A stretch of DNA of 64,000 nt from Anatilimnocola aggregata (GCF_007747655.1 NZ_CP036274.1:3410001-3474000); one strand, 5' to 3'; numbered from the stretch's first letter, positions 1 to 8,830 are shown. Notes: generated by a model not told the origin, from the sequence alone. Made by a program: numbers and translations.

Positions 1-1
1 A

Positions 2-1897
2 GCTGCAGCCATCGCCAATTCGCAGGCAAATGACGCCACCATGCTGCATCGATCGGTGACACTCGCCGTGCTGCGGCCATTGCCGCGCGTGGCAGGCGGA
101 GAGTTTGGTTGGTCGCTGCCCGGGGGCGAGGATCCCCTGCCCTTGAATGCGCTGGCCAGTTTGCTGAGTCAGTCAGGGTTGGGCTGGGCCAAGTACCCGG
201 TCTGGTTTAGCGAGCAAGAACAAGCTCAGGCCGATCGGTTGGCCTGGTTTGCCGAGCGGTTGAGCATTCACGGCATCGAGATGGTGGGGGTGCTCGATCA
301 GCCCCCGTCACCGCTGCGCGAGATGTTTCGCGATAAGGGACGCCTGCCCGCGGCTTCGGTCTTTCAGGAGCCGCAACTCTGGCAGCCCGCTGTCGATCCT
401 GTAATGACGCGGCTATCGCTCAAGGTTCGCTGGTGGCAACTGGGGGACGATCGCGATACCAGCTACGTCGACTTTCCGATTCTCGAAGAACGCGTACAGG
501 GAATTAAGACTCACCTGGAACGCTTTGGACAACAAGTTCATTTGGGTTTCGGCTGGCGCTGGCTGCGCGAGATGCCAAACTCGAAAGGAACTCCACCGTG
601 GGAGTTCCTTTCGTATTCGGCTGACCCTGAACTGACCGCCGATGAACTGGCCGCGTATTTGCCTCGCAAGGTAATTCCTGCTGCACCTGGCACTGCGGCA
701 AAACTAAAGGCCAAACTGCCGACGACGCCGGTCTCGGTCAACGCCCACGCGCTGCCGACCATTCCGCCGACTGCACCTTCGCCCAGCGCAATGTTGCCGC
801 GAGCTTGGGTGGTGCTCACTCCCCTGCCCCGTTCGCAATACAGTACTGCCACGCGCACGCTCGACCTCGTGCAGCGAATGCTCGCCGCGCGGCAGCATGG
901 CGCGTCGGCTGTGTTCGTGCCGCAACCCTTCAGCGAAGAACAAGGGCTGATGAATGCCGATGGTTCGCCAGGCGAACTATTCGTTCCGTGGCGGACAACG
1001 GCCACGTTGCTCGGTGGCACGCAGTACTTGGGTGCGTTGCAACTGCCGGGCGGCAGCGTGAATCACGTTTTCTCGCGCGACGGGCAGACGGTGATGGTCA
1101 TTTGGAACGACGTGCCTGGTAAGGAATCGTTTTACCTGGGGGATGAAGTTCGCCAATTGGATCTGTGGGGGCGCGAGATTAAGCCCGAGTTCAAACTGAC
1201 GGACGAGCAAGGGGAAGATCGACCGGAGTCGATCATTCAAGTTGGTCCGGAACCAACCTTTGTGACTGGCCTCGACGAAGGGCTGACGCGGTGGCAGATT
1301 CGGGCGAAGTTTGTGACGACGCACCTCGAAAGCGTGTTCGGTCGGCAACAACCGGTGACACTGCGACTCGAAAATGCCTTTGCCCAAGGTGTGAGTGGTT
1401 CGGCCACGTTACACGCGCCTAAGGCTTGGAACATTTCGCCGCAGCCGCTGCAGTTTCGCATGTCGGAAGGAGAAACCGCCCAGCCCGATTGGCTTGTCTC
1501 GCTACAGCCCGACGCGGCCAGCGGGCTTCAGCGCGTGCGCATCGATTTCGAACTGACCGCCGAACGCAACTATCGCTTCAGCGTTTATCGCACACTGCAA
1601 CTCGGCCTCGACGACGTGACGGTCGAAATGCGCACCCGCGTGCGTGAAGACGGTCTGCTGCTGGTCGAACAGCACGTCACCAATTTAACCGGCAAGCCGA
1701 TCAGTTTTCAGTGCCTGCTCTTTCCACCTGGTCGTCGCCGCGAGACCAAACAGATGCTGCATCTGCCCGCTGGTCGCCACACGGTGACGTTCCTGATTCC
1801 GCAAGGCGAATCGCTGCTCGGCCAAACCCTGTGGCTGCGAGCAGAAGAAATTGGCGGCCCGCGCGTGCTGAACTCGACGGTGGTGGTGGAACGCTAA
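2..1897 (+). CDS. Large hypothetical protein, 5' end outside the window
   Basis: The reading frame is open from base 2 with no stop before the first ATG at 41, so the gene very probably starts upstream of the window and only its last ~630 residues are seen. The N-terminal visible part has alternating hydrophobic and acidic stretches and a phrase about residues 50-85 (WAKYPVWF, then HGIEMVGVLDQPP) that resembles the strands of a TIM-barrel glycosidase. The C-terminal ~200 residues look like Ig-like beta-sandwich segments, as found in NPCBM-associated NEW3-type domains. I do not recognise a named family. A secreted carbohydrate-active or carbohydrate-binding protein is a guess. It ends 3-4 bases into the convergent ABC ATPase gene, so no terminator separates them. 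Confidence 0.75.
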   Translation, partial: AAAIANSQANDATMLHRSVTLAVLRPLPRVAGGEFGWSLPGGEDPLPLNALASLLSQSGLGWAKYPVWFSEQEQAQADRLAWFAERLSIHGIEMVGVLDQPPSPLREMFRDKGRLPAASVFQEPQLWQPAVDPVMTRLSLKVRWWQLGDDRDTSYVDFPILEERVQGIKTHLERFGQQVHLGFGWRWLREMPNSKGTPPWEFLSYSADPELTADELAAYLPRKVIPAAPGTAAKLKAKLPTTPVSVNAHALPTIPPTAPSPSAMLPRAWVVLTPLPRSQYSTATRTLDLVQRMLAARQHGASAVFVPQPFSEEQGLMNADGSPGELFVPWRTTATLLGGTQYLGALQLPGGSVNHVFSRDGQTVMVIWNDVPGKESFYLGDEVRQLDLWGREIKPEFKLTDEQGEDRPESIIQVGPEPTFVTGLDEGLTRWQIRAKFVTTHLESVFGRQQPVTLRLENAFAQGVSGSATLHAPKAWNISPQPLQFRMSEGETAQPDWLVSLQPDAASGLQRVRIDFELTAERNYRFSVYRTLQLGLDDVTVEMRTRVREDGLLLVEQHVTNLTGKPISFQCLLFPPGRRRETKQMLHLPAGRHTVTFLIPQGESLLGQTLWLRAEEIGGPRVLNSTVVVER

Positions 1898-2874
1898 CCC
1901 TGCACTTCTGAAAACATCGAGGCGATGACTTCTTCGAGGGGTGGATCTTCGACGACGACGTCTTCGATGGTCCGCTGAGCGAGGATCGCGGCGAGCGCGC
2001 GGGGGACTTCAGCGCGAGGTATGCGGATTTTGACTTTCGGCAGTTCGATGCTCACGATCTTGCCGAACGCATCGAGGCCGTGAGCTGATTCTTCGGCAGC
2101 CAGTTGCAAGGTGATGAGCTTCTGCCCGCTAAAGCGGTCGACGATGCCACTGAGCGAGCCGTCGTACTTGATTTCGCCCTGCGTGATGATGACGACTCGC
2201 TTGCAAAGCGCTGCGACGTCTTTCATGTAGTGGCTGGTGAGGAGCACGGTAATCTGCCGCTGCTGTTGATATGTCTTCAGGAACTGCTGGATGCGATGCT
2301 GGGCAATCACATCGAGGCCGATCGTCGGTTCATCGAGAAAGAGAACTTCGGGCGAATGGAGGAGCGCGGCGGTGAGTTCCATTTTCATCCGCTCGCCGAG
2401 CGATAGCTCGCGCACCGGTTGATTGAGGAGTTTGCCAATGTCGAGCAGTTCGCACAGTTCGTCGAGCGTAGCCTGGTATTGCACCGGATCGATGCGATAG
2501 ATCTGTTGATGCAAGCGAAACGACTCACCGGCCGGCAAGTCCCACCAGAGTTGATTCTTCTGCCCCATGACCAGGGCGAAACGGCGGCGATACTCCATCT
2601 TGCGTTCCCAGGGAACGAAGCCCATGACATCGGCCTGGCCGGACGTGGGATAGATTACGCCCGAGAGCAACTTGAGCGTCGTCGTTTTGCCGGCCCCGTT
2701 CGGGCCGAGAAACGCCACGAACTCGCCACGTTCCACCTGCAAGCTGACGCTGCGCACCGCTTGCACTTCGCGATACTCGCGCTTCATCAATCCTTTGACC
2801 GAGGCCCACAATCCTTCCGCCTTCTGATACACCCGGTACGACTTGCTGAGCGACTCGACAGAGATGACAGGCAT
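1894..2874 (-). CDS. ABC transporter ATP-binding protein (ABC-2 exporter type)
   Basis: A 326-residue ATPase that would power an ABC-2 type exporter at the inner membrane. Visible motifs are Walker A (GPNGAGKTT, about residue 60), a Q-loop region (VMGQKNQLWW), a signature loop LSLGERMKME and Walker B with catalytic Glu (VLFLDEPTIGLD), followed by the switch His in LLTSHYMKD. The ~95 residues after the core match the C-terminal extension usual in this exporter class. I chose the ATG at 2874 (MPVISVES) because the frame upstream of it (to 2907) lies inside a TTCTGCA-type repeat. The permease gene at 3064 is divergent from it across that repeat, and together they could form one transporter. Substrate unknown. 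Confidence 0.9.
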   Translation of the reverse strand: MPVISVESLSKSYRVYQKAEGLWASVKGLMKREYREVQAVRSVSLQVERGEFVAFLGPNGAGKTTTLKLLSGVIYPTSGQADVMGFVPWERKMEYRRRFALVMGQKNQLWWDLPAGESFRLHQQIYRIDPVQYQATLDELCELLDIGKLLNQPVRELSLGERMKMELTAALLHSPEVLFLDEPTIGLDVIAQHRIQQFLKTYQQQRQITVLLTSHYMKDVAALCKRVVIITQGEIKYDGSLSGIVDRFSGQKLITLQLAAEESAHGLDAFGKIVSIELPKVKIRIPRAEVPRALAAILAQRTIEDVVVEDPPLEEVIASMFSEVQG

Positions 2875-2880
2875 GGGGGA

Positions 2881-3007
2881 ACGCAGAATGATGAAGGCAG
2901 AATGCAAAATGAAGAGTCAATGCCTGTTATCTTATCAAGCAATATCCGGTCGCGGCGGCGACGTTGGCATTTTTCATTCTGCGTTCTGCATTTTGCATTC
3001 TGCATTC
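2881..3007. repeat. Intergenic inverted TTCTGCA-type repeat
   Basis: GCAGAATGCAAAATG at 2897-2911 is exactly complementary to CATTTTGCATTCTGC at 2989-3003, and CGCAGAATGA at 2882-2891 is complementary to TCATTCTGCG at 2974-2983. Each arm is itself built from degenerate TTCTGCA/TTTTGCA heptamers. A related single-arm copy lies at 60971-61001. It sits between the divergent ABC ATPase and permease genes. Confidence 0.8.
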
Positions 3008-3063
3008 ACTAGAATGGCAAACAGTCCATACTTTTCTCGTCTGCCTTGAAGGCCGCTCGCCCC

Positions 3064-4710
3064 ATGTATTTGCTCGAAAATCCGGTGTTGCAGCGTGAGT
3101 TGCTGGTCAACTTGCGGATGGTCCGGGCGTTTGTGCTGCTGTTTGTTTATCAGGCGTTACTTGGAGCGGTGGTTTATTTCGCCTGGCCGCAGGATACGCA
3201 TCTCGACCTGACGGCCAACAGCCAGCATGCCACCCAAACGCGGGCCCTCGTTGATTTGTTTTTCATTGGTCAGTTCGTCATCGCCTCGATGATGGCCCCC
3301 AGCTTTGCGGCGGGTTCGATCACCGGCGAGAAAGAACGCCATACCTACGAAATGCTGCTCGCCAGCCCGCTGCGGCCGGCGGCGATTGTGTTGGGGAAGT
3401 TGGTGGCAGCGCTCACGCATTTGGCCGTGCTGATCTTTGCCTCGCTGCCGATCGTGATGCTCTGCCTGCCACTCGGCGGTGTGTCGGTCTACGAAGTACT
3501 CGCCGCTTACATCGGGCTGATCTTGTCGGTGATTACGTTCGGCATGATCAGCGTGGCTTGCAGTGCGTTCTTTCAGCGGACGAGTGCCGCCCTGGTCGTT
3601 TCGTACTTGCTGATTCTGCCGCTGGTGATTATCGGTGCCATTTTTTGGCTACGGATGGCTCGCTTTGGCGAGTTCCGCCTGATGCTCATTCTCACGGTGC
3701 TGCCGGCCCTCTCCGCGGCTGCGTTCCTGGTGCTGTTCTTTAACACCAGTTCGCTATTGCTGCACCCGCCTGATGTGGGAAGTGAAGGAAAAGAAGTCGT
3801 CGACCTGGAACAAGAGGCCCAGCAAGCGGTGGGGCTCGTGATTCAACGAGATCAGTTCCCCGATAAACTGTTTGCGCCACCCAAGCGCGACGACCTGATG
3901 GAAGACGACGCGAACCCGGTCTACGACAAAGAAATTCGCAGCGAGATTTTCAGTCAAGGGACCCTGATGCTGCGCCTGGTCATTCAAGTGAGCATGGTGC
4001 TGGCGATTCCGTTCATGGCGGTCTGTCTGTACATCTGGCCCATCTACGCTGCGTGGTACATCAGCTACGTGGTGGTCTTCAACATGCTCGTCGGCCCGGT
4101 CTTCTCGGCCGGCAGTGTGACCAGCGAACGCGAACGTGAAACGCTCGACCTGCTGCTGACGACCATCATTTCGCCGTGGCAAATCCTGTGGGGCAAGTTG
4201 ATCGCTGGTCTGCGTGTCTCCAGCGTCTTGACTCTGTTTCTCGTTTGGCCGGTTTTGTTAGCGTGCGCGATGGTGAAGGACTATTGGACCAATCTCCCCT
4301 CAGTGGGCGCTTATTTTTCGATCATCCTGCTGACGTGCTTAACCACCGCGATGATCGCGCTATTTTGTTCGGTGCTGTTTCGCACGACGTCGATGAGCCT
4401 GATGACGACTTACTTGGTCATCATCCTGCTCTTCTGCGCTCCACTGGCCGTGAACTTCTTCGCGCAGACGTTTTTTCAGGACCATCCGAATACGCCCTGG
4501 GTAGCGCAAATGGGCTTCACGAGTCCATTTGCCGCGGCGTTTGCGGTTCCGCTCGATATCTCTTTGGGCACCGAAACGCTCACGCCGGACCAACTGCAGG
4601 GCAATTGGCCCCTCTATGCGCTCTACGTCGGTTTCACCGTCGCGATGAATGGCCTGCTGCTCGTTGTGATGATGTGGCTATTCAGCACGCGCTGGCGAGT
4701 GGCAGCGTAA
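3064..4710 (+). CDS. ABC-2 type transporter permease
   Basis: A 548-residue integral membrane protein with two similar halves. Each half starts with an amphipathic segment, has the ABC-2 permease phrase (AGSITGEKERHTYEMLLASPLRP near residue 85 and AGSVTSERERETLDLLLTT near 345) and then about five hydrophobic helices. A soluble acidic loop (about residues 240-300) joins the halves. The duplicated GS(I/V)T(G/S)E(K/R)ER motif is characteristic of ABC-2 permeases that couple to a soluble ATPase, and the divergent ATPase at 1894-2874 is the obvious partner. I prefer the ATG at 3064, preceded by GAAGG, to a TTG 18 bases upstream. Exported substrate unknown. Confidence 0.88.
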   Translation: MYLLENPVLQRELLVNLRMVRAFVLLFVYQALLGAVVYFAWPQDTHLDLTANSQHATQTRALVDLFFIGQFVIASMMAPSFAAGSITGEKERHTYEMLLASPLRPAAIVLGKLVAALTHLAVLIFASLPIVMLCLPLGGVSVYEVLAAYIGLILSVITFGMISVACSAFFQRTSAALVVSYLLILPLVIIGAIFWLRMARFGEFRLMLILTVLPALSAAAFLVLFFNTSSLLLHPPDVGSEGKEVVDLEQEAQQAVGLVIQRDQFPDKLFAPPKRDDLMEDDANPVYDKEIRSEIFSQGTLMLRLVIQVSMVLAIPFMAVCLYIWPIYAAWYISYVVVFNMLVGPVFSAGSVTSERERETLDLLLTTIISPWQILWGKLIAGLRVSSVLTLFLVWPVLLACAMVKDYWTNLPSVGAYFSIILLTCLTTAMIALFCSVLFRTTSMSLMTTYLVIILLFCAPLAVNFFAQTFFQDHPNTPWVAQMGFTSPFAAAFAVPLDISLGTETLTPDQLQGNWPLYALYVGFTVAMNGLLLVVMMWLFSTRWRVAA

Positions 4711-4719
4711 TTCGATTGT

Positions 4720-6309
4720 TTACTTTTTGCCACCTTGAATGACCTTGGGCTTCCAACCTGGCACTCCGACCGGAGCGCCGGGTTGTTTGGCCTGACGACC
4801 GAGCGCATCGTAAAACTCTTCTTGCGCTTTGCGCCCTTCCATGATGAAAGTGCGGCCATCTGGAAATACTGCGTACGCGGTGTCGTCGGTTAGCCCCATA
4901 TATTTGGGGTTGCCGCCGTAACCGTCTTGAGCGCCATGCAGCACGCGCGGTTCATCAAATCGCTTGTTGGCCGCTTTCGCGTACTTCTGGACGTCTGGGC
5001 CATTCCAGTCACCATATTTCAAATCTTCGGGAACCACGTTGATGTTGCGTCCCGGCGATTTCACCGGGGCGACGCCCAGCAAGTCGTAGTCGCCGACGAT
5101 CGGCTTGCCGTCGCGTGCGAATACCTGACCGGGCTTGGGGCTCCACTTGGCACCGTCGATTCTGATTACCTCGGCAGCCATTTTGTCACCCTGCTTGTAC
5201 ATTCGCCGAGCTACTCCATCGGAGCCGATGACAAAGCAATCGTTCATATTCGCCGCGGCGGCTTCGCCGGCGTTGGTGGCGGTAAGGATGCCGGTATTCG
5301 GGTCGGTTTTGAACTTGGCCCACATCGGTTTACCATGCGCTCCCTTCCGGATGAGTTCGATGGCGGCCTGCTTATTCGAACGAAAGATGGCGATCAGGCC
5401 TGCCTCCTGGGCGGCCTCGACCATCTTTTGAAAGTGTTCTTCCGGAATGCCCATCCGCGGATCGTAACCCCGTTTCAGCTTGATTCCTTTGAAGATCATT
5501 TTCGCTTCGGCTTCGCTGATTTCCTTGGCTGCCTTTTCGGTGGCTTCTTTGGCCAGCGCGGCCGAGGGACCGTCGAGCGCCTTGGCCGCCTGCTTGGACA
5601 CAGCTTTGCGGACGAGCGTCTTGGCAACTTTGCTGCCGATCTTCACGCTCAGGGTCGCAATGAGTTTGCCGAAGGAGAGAATATCGGAGGGGGAGTACCA
5701 GACGTCTTCCAGAAAGCCGGTGTTGCTGCGGACGGAGTCGAGGACTTCGCCATTGATTCCAGTGATGAGTTCGAACTTATGTTCGGTCGTCGAGGCCGTA
5801 ATGAAGACCCAACCGGACGGCGCCGAGTTTTTGCTCCGGTTGTGAACGAACACGCGAATCCCAGCACGCAACAGTCCATTCAAATCGTCTGTGTGGTATT
5901 CGTCGTCGGGACGATAGCGATGTTGCACGGCACCAAAGGGCAGAATCAAGTCGGCAAAGTAGCCACCGCTGCTCGAGCCGGTGTGACCGATCACGGTCAG
6001 GTTCTCATCGAGCACGGGCAGATACGGATTCGCCGGCTTGGCGAGCACGCTCCATTCGCGTTCCCACTCGGTGGCGTATTCCTCGAACTTCTGGTCGCGC
6101 CGCGCCATGATTTGCACGGGTTTCAGTTGATTGCCATCGATGCGATAGCCGCGGTAAGCACGATCAAAAACATCCGATACATTGGGGGCCGCACCACCTA
6201 CACCAGCCAGATGGCCGCGTCGACGCTTCGCATCAGCAGCGATCTTCTCCAGTTCAAGCCGATCACGAAACGAACGATGGTATTGGACGACGGGGTCTTC
6301 GGTGGTCAT
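4720..6309 (-). CDS. Putative edema-factor/ExoY-like nucleotidyl cyclase with novel N-terminal half
   Basis: 529 residues. The C-terminal part (about 290-505) reproduces the catalytic landmarks of the anthrax edema factor / ExoY family (Anthrax_toxA). An Arg-containing segment IAIFRSN (R310) is followed by two lysines seven residues apart, K327 and K334 (KPMWAKFK), matching the K346/K353 spacing of edema factor. Then come the metal-binding DYD pair in GDYDLLGVAP (D407, D409) and an HG motif with a following Asn (H458, then N467-P468), matching the H577/N583 region. The N-terminal ~250 residues resemble no family I know, and a helical Ala/Lys-rich linker (about 215-275) joins the parts. No signal peptide or membrane segment is evident. 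It is monocistronic, with the convergent permease 9 bp away. The expected activity is ATP or GTP to cyclic NMP. Host activator and target are unknown. The similarity was recognised by eye and the activity is inference. Confidence 0.7.
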   Translation of the reverse strand: MTTEDPVVQYHRSFRDRLELEKIAADAKRRRGHLAGVGGAAPNVSDVFDRAYRGYRIDGNQLKPVQIMARRDQKFEEYATEWEREWSVLAKPANPYLPVLDENLTVIGHTGSSSGGYFADLILPFGAVQHRYRPDDEYHTDDLNGLLRAGIRVFVHNRSKNSAPSGWVFITASTTEHKFELITGINGEVLDSVRSNTGFLEDVWYSPSDILSFGKLIATLSVKIGSKVAKTLVRKAVSKQAAKALDGPSAALAKEATEKAAKEISEAEAKMIFKGIKLKRGYDPRMGIPEEHFQKMVEAAQEAGLIAIFRSNKQAAIELIRKGAHGKPMWAKFKTDPNTGILTATNAGEAAAANMNDCFVIGSDGVARRMYKQGDKMAAEVIRIDGAKWSPKPGQVFARDGKPIVGDYDLLGVAPVKSPGRNINVVPEDLKYGDWNGPDVQKYAKAANKRFDEPRVLHGAQDGYGGNPKYMGLTDDTAYAVFPDGRTFIMEGRKAQEEFYDALGRQAKQPGAPVGVPGWKPKVIQGGKK

Positions 6310-6624
6310 GGAAACACGATGGCAAGTTGAGAGGGGAAAAGACGCGGGAGCAAATCAGGCGTGAATTGCCTAATGCTGCTCAGCGCAGGTTGCCAGAGAA
6401 TGCTTCGCAGCTTGAACAAAGTAAAACCCGCAAGTCAAAGCCGGCCGCTGATGGCATGCTGCGTAGATGCACAAGGCCGCGTTGCCCAGGGCCGTTCAGA
6501 GCGCCCCAGTTCTGTCGTGGAAAGGACCGGGCAGTACCAAGAAATGAAACAGGCCCGTCGCTGCGGGCCTGTGGTTTTTTGCAGTTCTGTTGCCGGAACT
6601 GCGGTGTACTTAGTTTCGGCCGAC
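6310..6624. other. Intergenic region between cyclase-like and TPR genes
   Basis: No convincing coding sequence. It contains the two hairpins described at 6549-6602. Because the T-run of the first hairpin points along the + strand although no + strand gene precedes it, a short untranslated + strand transcript between about 6310 and 6580 is possible but unproven. Confidence 0.4.
6549..6602 (+). terminator. Hairpin pair with T-run (intrinsic-terminator-like)
   Basis: ACAGGCCCG (6549-6557) pairs with CGGGCCTGT (6564-6572) and is followed by GGTTTTTT (6573-6580). Immediately after, GCAGTTC pairs with GAACTGC (6581-6602). The T-run favours termination on the + strand. On the - strand the first hairpin is followed by a weaker TTTCATTTC and lies just after the stop of the TPR gene at 6625, so it may serve that gene. 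Confidence 0.6.
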
Positions 6625-7860
6625 CTAGATTTCCCTCATTGGCAGACGAGCGAGCAGTGGAGGCACATCGGATTGACGAGGTCGCAGCGGGCCAACCTCG
6701 GGACCGAGGAAGGCGACGATGTGCGGTGCATCGCGACCTTGTAGCTGCGCTGCATGAGCAAAGAACTTCTCGGCGCGGTCAGCTTCGCCGCTGTAGTGCA
6801 GCGTCACGCCGAGCAGATAGTAGGCGCTCGGCAACTCTTGTTCGAGGGCAGCCTTGGCTAGCCCTTCGAGATGGGATGCCTTTGCGGTTCCCACCAGTCC
6901 GTAAAGCGAGTCGAGTTCAAAGCCATTGCGATCGGTGTCGTCGGCAATCGCCAATGCCCTTCGCATCGCGCTTGCAGCCAGGTCGTATTCACCCATCGCC
7001 ACGAGCGTGTGACCATAACGCCAATTGGCTTCGGGCAGGTCGGGCGTCAGGCTGGCTGCAGCCCGATATTGCTGAGCGGCGGCCGCATAACGCTGTTCGC
7101 GGAAGAGGTTATCTCCCTGGGTCATGTACGCGCGAGCTTTGCTGCGCGAATCGGGATTCGAGAAGCGAGTCGTCGTCGGCAGCGTGCTGGAGAGGGGTTC
7201 GTTGCGAATCACGTTTTGCGTGATGTTCTGCACCACGCCGCGGAGTCGACCGTTGCCGAGCAGGCGACCATTGCTAGCCACGTTACCATTCGTCATGCCG
7301 CCGGGCTGTTGGCGCACGGCATCGGCCAGACGGGCGATGAGCATGCCCGTCGTTAACTCGGTGCTGAGTCCGCCATTGTTACCCGAGTAGTTCACAATCG
7401 TGCCGGTGGGCAGGATTTGTGTGTCGTAGTAAGGCTGCTCGATGGTCGTGGCCGGAACTACGTTTTCGCAGCCGTAGTAGTAGCTGTTGTAGACCGGGAA
7501 ACCATAGCTGGGGTAATAGCCGTAATTGACTGCGGGATAGAAGCCGCCGTAGCCGAAGCTGCGATAGCCCACGTTGTAAACGGGACGGTAAAAGGGTCGA
7601 TAGACGTAGCCGCGACCCCAGCCCCAGTTGCGATGTCCCCAACCGTAACCGCCCCAGCCGCCGTAAAAGCGATTGTGACCATAGCCCCAGCCGCGATTCC
7701 AACCGTGGTGACCCCAGCCGCGGCCCCAACCCCAGTTGTGCCCCCAACCTTTGTAATGACCGTGCCCGGCTTGTGCCTGGGCAGCTGCGAAAGTTTGTAG
7801 CAGCGTCACTCCCAAGAGGAGAGCGAACAGGAGAAAAATCTTACGCATGGCCCTACGCAT
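6625..7860 (-). CDS. Secreted Gly/Tyr/Trp/His-rich protein with C-terminal TPR region
   Basis: 411 residues with a clear signal peptide (MRRAMRKIFLLFALLLGVTL, cleavage near AQAQA). Residues ~35-130 are an extreme low-complexity stretch of Gly, Tyr, Trp, His, Arg and Asn (repeats such as GWGHNWGWGRGWGHH), probably an exposed or disordered segment. A central part contains the phrase GMLIARLADAVR, also found in the next gene upstream (8026-8622). From ~245 onward there are two to three TPR-like helix pairs (AYMTQGDNLFREQRYAAAAQQYRAAASL; YGHTLVAMGEYDLAASAMRRAL). The start at 7860 is favoured by AAGGAGG seven bases upstream. It probably acts in or outside the periplasm. Function unknown. Confidence 0.85.
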   Translation of the reverse strand: MRRAMRKIFLLFALLLGVTLLQTFAAAQAQAGHGHYKGWGHNWGWGRGWGHHGWNRGWGYGHNRFYGGWGGYGWGHRNWGWGRGYVYRPFYRPVYNVGYRSFGYGGFYPAVNYGYYPSYGFPVYNSYYYGCENVVPATTIEQPYYDTQILPTGTIVNYSGNNGGLSTELTTGMLIARLADAVRQQPGGMTNGNVASNGRLLGNGRLRGVVQNITQNVIRNEPLSSTLPTTTRFSNPDSRSKARAYMTQGDNLFREQRYAAAAQQYRAAASLTPDLPEANWRYGHTLVAMGEYDLAASAMRRALAIADDTDRNGFELDSLYGLVGTAKASHLEGLAKAALEQELPSAYYLLGVTLHYSGEADRAEKFFAHAAQLQGRDAPHIVAFLGPEVGPLRPRQSDVPPLLARLPMREI

Positions 7861-8025
7861 GGCACTGCCTCCTTGAAACCAAAAAATCGTGTAGCTGCAG
7901 CTGTCGCGGATTAGCCCACGTTGGCCTGGCGATCAGCTTGTACATGACTCGCGTGGATTATCTGCCTGTTGCGGCAACAAGGCAAGTGATTTGCCGAGTT
8001 GCTTGATTTGGAATCCCGACCAGGG

Positions 8026-8622
8026 CTAGCGACCGGTCGCTGGTGGCACTGCGGCGACTGCCGGCGCACTGTTTTGCGAAGTCGGTGTTGCGTTGCGGCG
8101 ATGTACTGCCAGCGTGGGAACTTCGCCCGTGCGGAGTTGCCGCGCTGCGTCACCGCTAAGGACGGCAGCCAGGCGGGCGATGAGCATGTCGCTGGTGGGA
8201 CGCGGCCGAGCGCTGTTCTTCTCGGCAGGTGGCTCGGCGTTTGGCTGAGGGGCGCGCATCTTGTCGTCAGCGGGCTTCAGTGCGGCGGGCAGGTCATTGT
8301 CTTTCGGTTGGTCGGCTGCTGGCGGAATGATAAACGGCGTGGAATTCCAATAGCCGAGATGGCAACTGCCGCCGTTGCAATTACTCGCGTAACCATAGTT
8401 GGGGTAAATGGCGTAGGTTGGGCTGGAGCAATAGCCGCAACTGTAACCATGATGTCTGTGCCCTTGATGCCGCCCCCAGCCGTGAGCACGATCGGTGGCT
8501 CGATAGAAGGGCCCCCAAAAGTAGCCATGGTTAAGGTATTGCGCCTGGGCAGGTGCCGCGGCGACTGCTTGGAGCAATGTCAGCCCCAAGAGGCCGGTCA
8601 AAATCAGACATCGATTGCGCAT
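8026..8622 (-). CDS. Small secreted protein, paralogue of the downstream TPR protein
   Basis: 198 residues. The signal peptide (MRNRCLILTGLLGLTLLQ, cleavage near PAQAQ) resembles that of the 6625-7860 protein (both contain GxTLLQ and an AQAQ cleavage zone). It is followed by a His/Gly/Tyr-rich tract and, near residue 150, DMLIARLAAVL, matching GMLIARLADAV of the neighbour. It lacks the TPR portion. GAGGAG lies just upstream of the ATG. The two genes are tandem, 165 bp apart, and appear to derive from a duplication followed by loss or gain of the TPR module. Function unknown. Confidence 0.8.
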   Translation of the reverse strand: MRNRCLILTGLLGLTLLQAVAAAPAQAQYLNHGYFWGPFYRATDRAHGWGRHQGHRHHGYSCGYCSSPTYAIYPNYGYASNCNGGSCHLGYWNSTPFIIPPAADQPKDNDLPAALKPADDKMRAPQPNAEPPAEKNSARPRPTSDMLIARLAAVLSGDAARQLRTGEVPTLAVHRRNATPTSQNSAPAVAAVPPATGR

Positions 8623-8801
8623 TGCGGTGACTCCTCAATATTCACGTCCGGGTGTGTGACTGCGTCGATTATTGGCGTGCCGCGGGCGTAATACAAGTAA
8701 AGCAATGGACTGGGTGGGGCTTCGGCGGGAGGGCGAGGCTCCTGCCGCGCCGTGGTCGCTAAGAACAGTTGGCCGGCGAAATGCTACTCCGCAAAATATA
8801 T

Positions 8802-8830
8802 TTGACAGATAGTCACAATGTTCATAATAT
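8802..8830 (+). promoter_or_regulatory. Near-consensus sigma70 promoter
   Basis: TTGACA (8802-8807) and TAATAT (8825-8830) separated by exactly 17 bases. Transcription would run rightward from about 8837, but the first credible + strand start codon is 526 bases further on, so it implies a long leader or a non-coding RNA. Confidence 0.6.

Noticed and set aside
4927-6330. 467-codon open frame on the + strand opposite the cyclase-like gene
   Set aside because: It mirrors the real gene's codon pattern, has a Phe/Gly/Arg-rich low-information translation and no family similarity. Antisense shadow.
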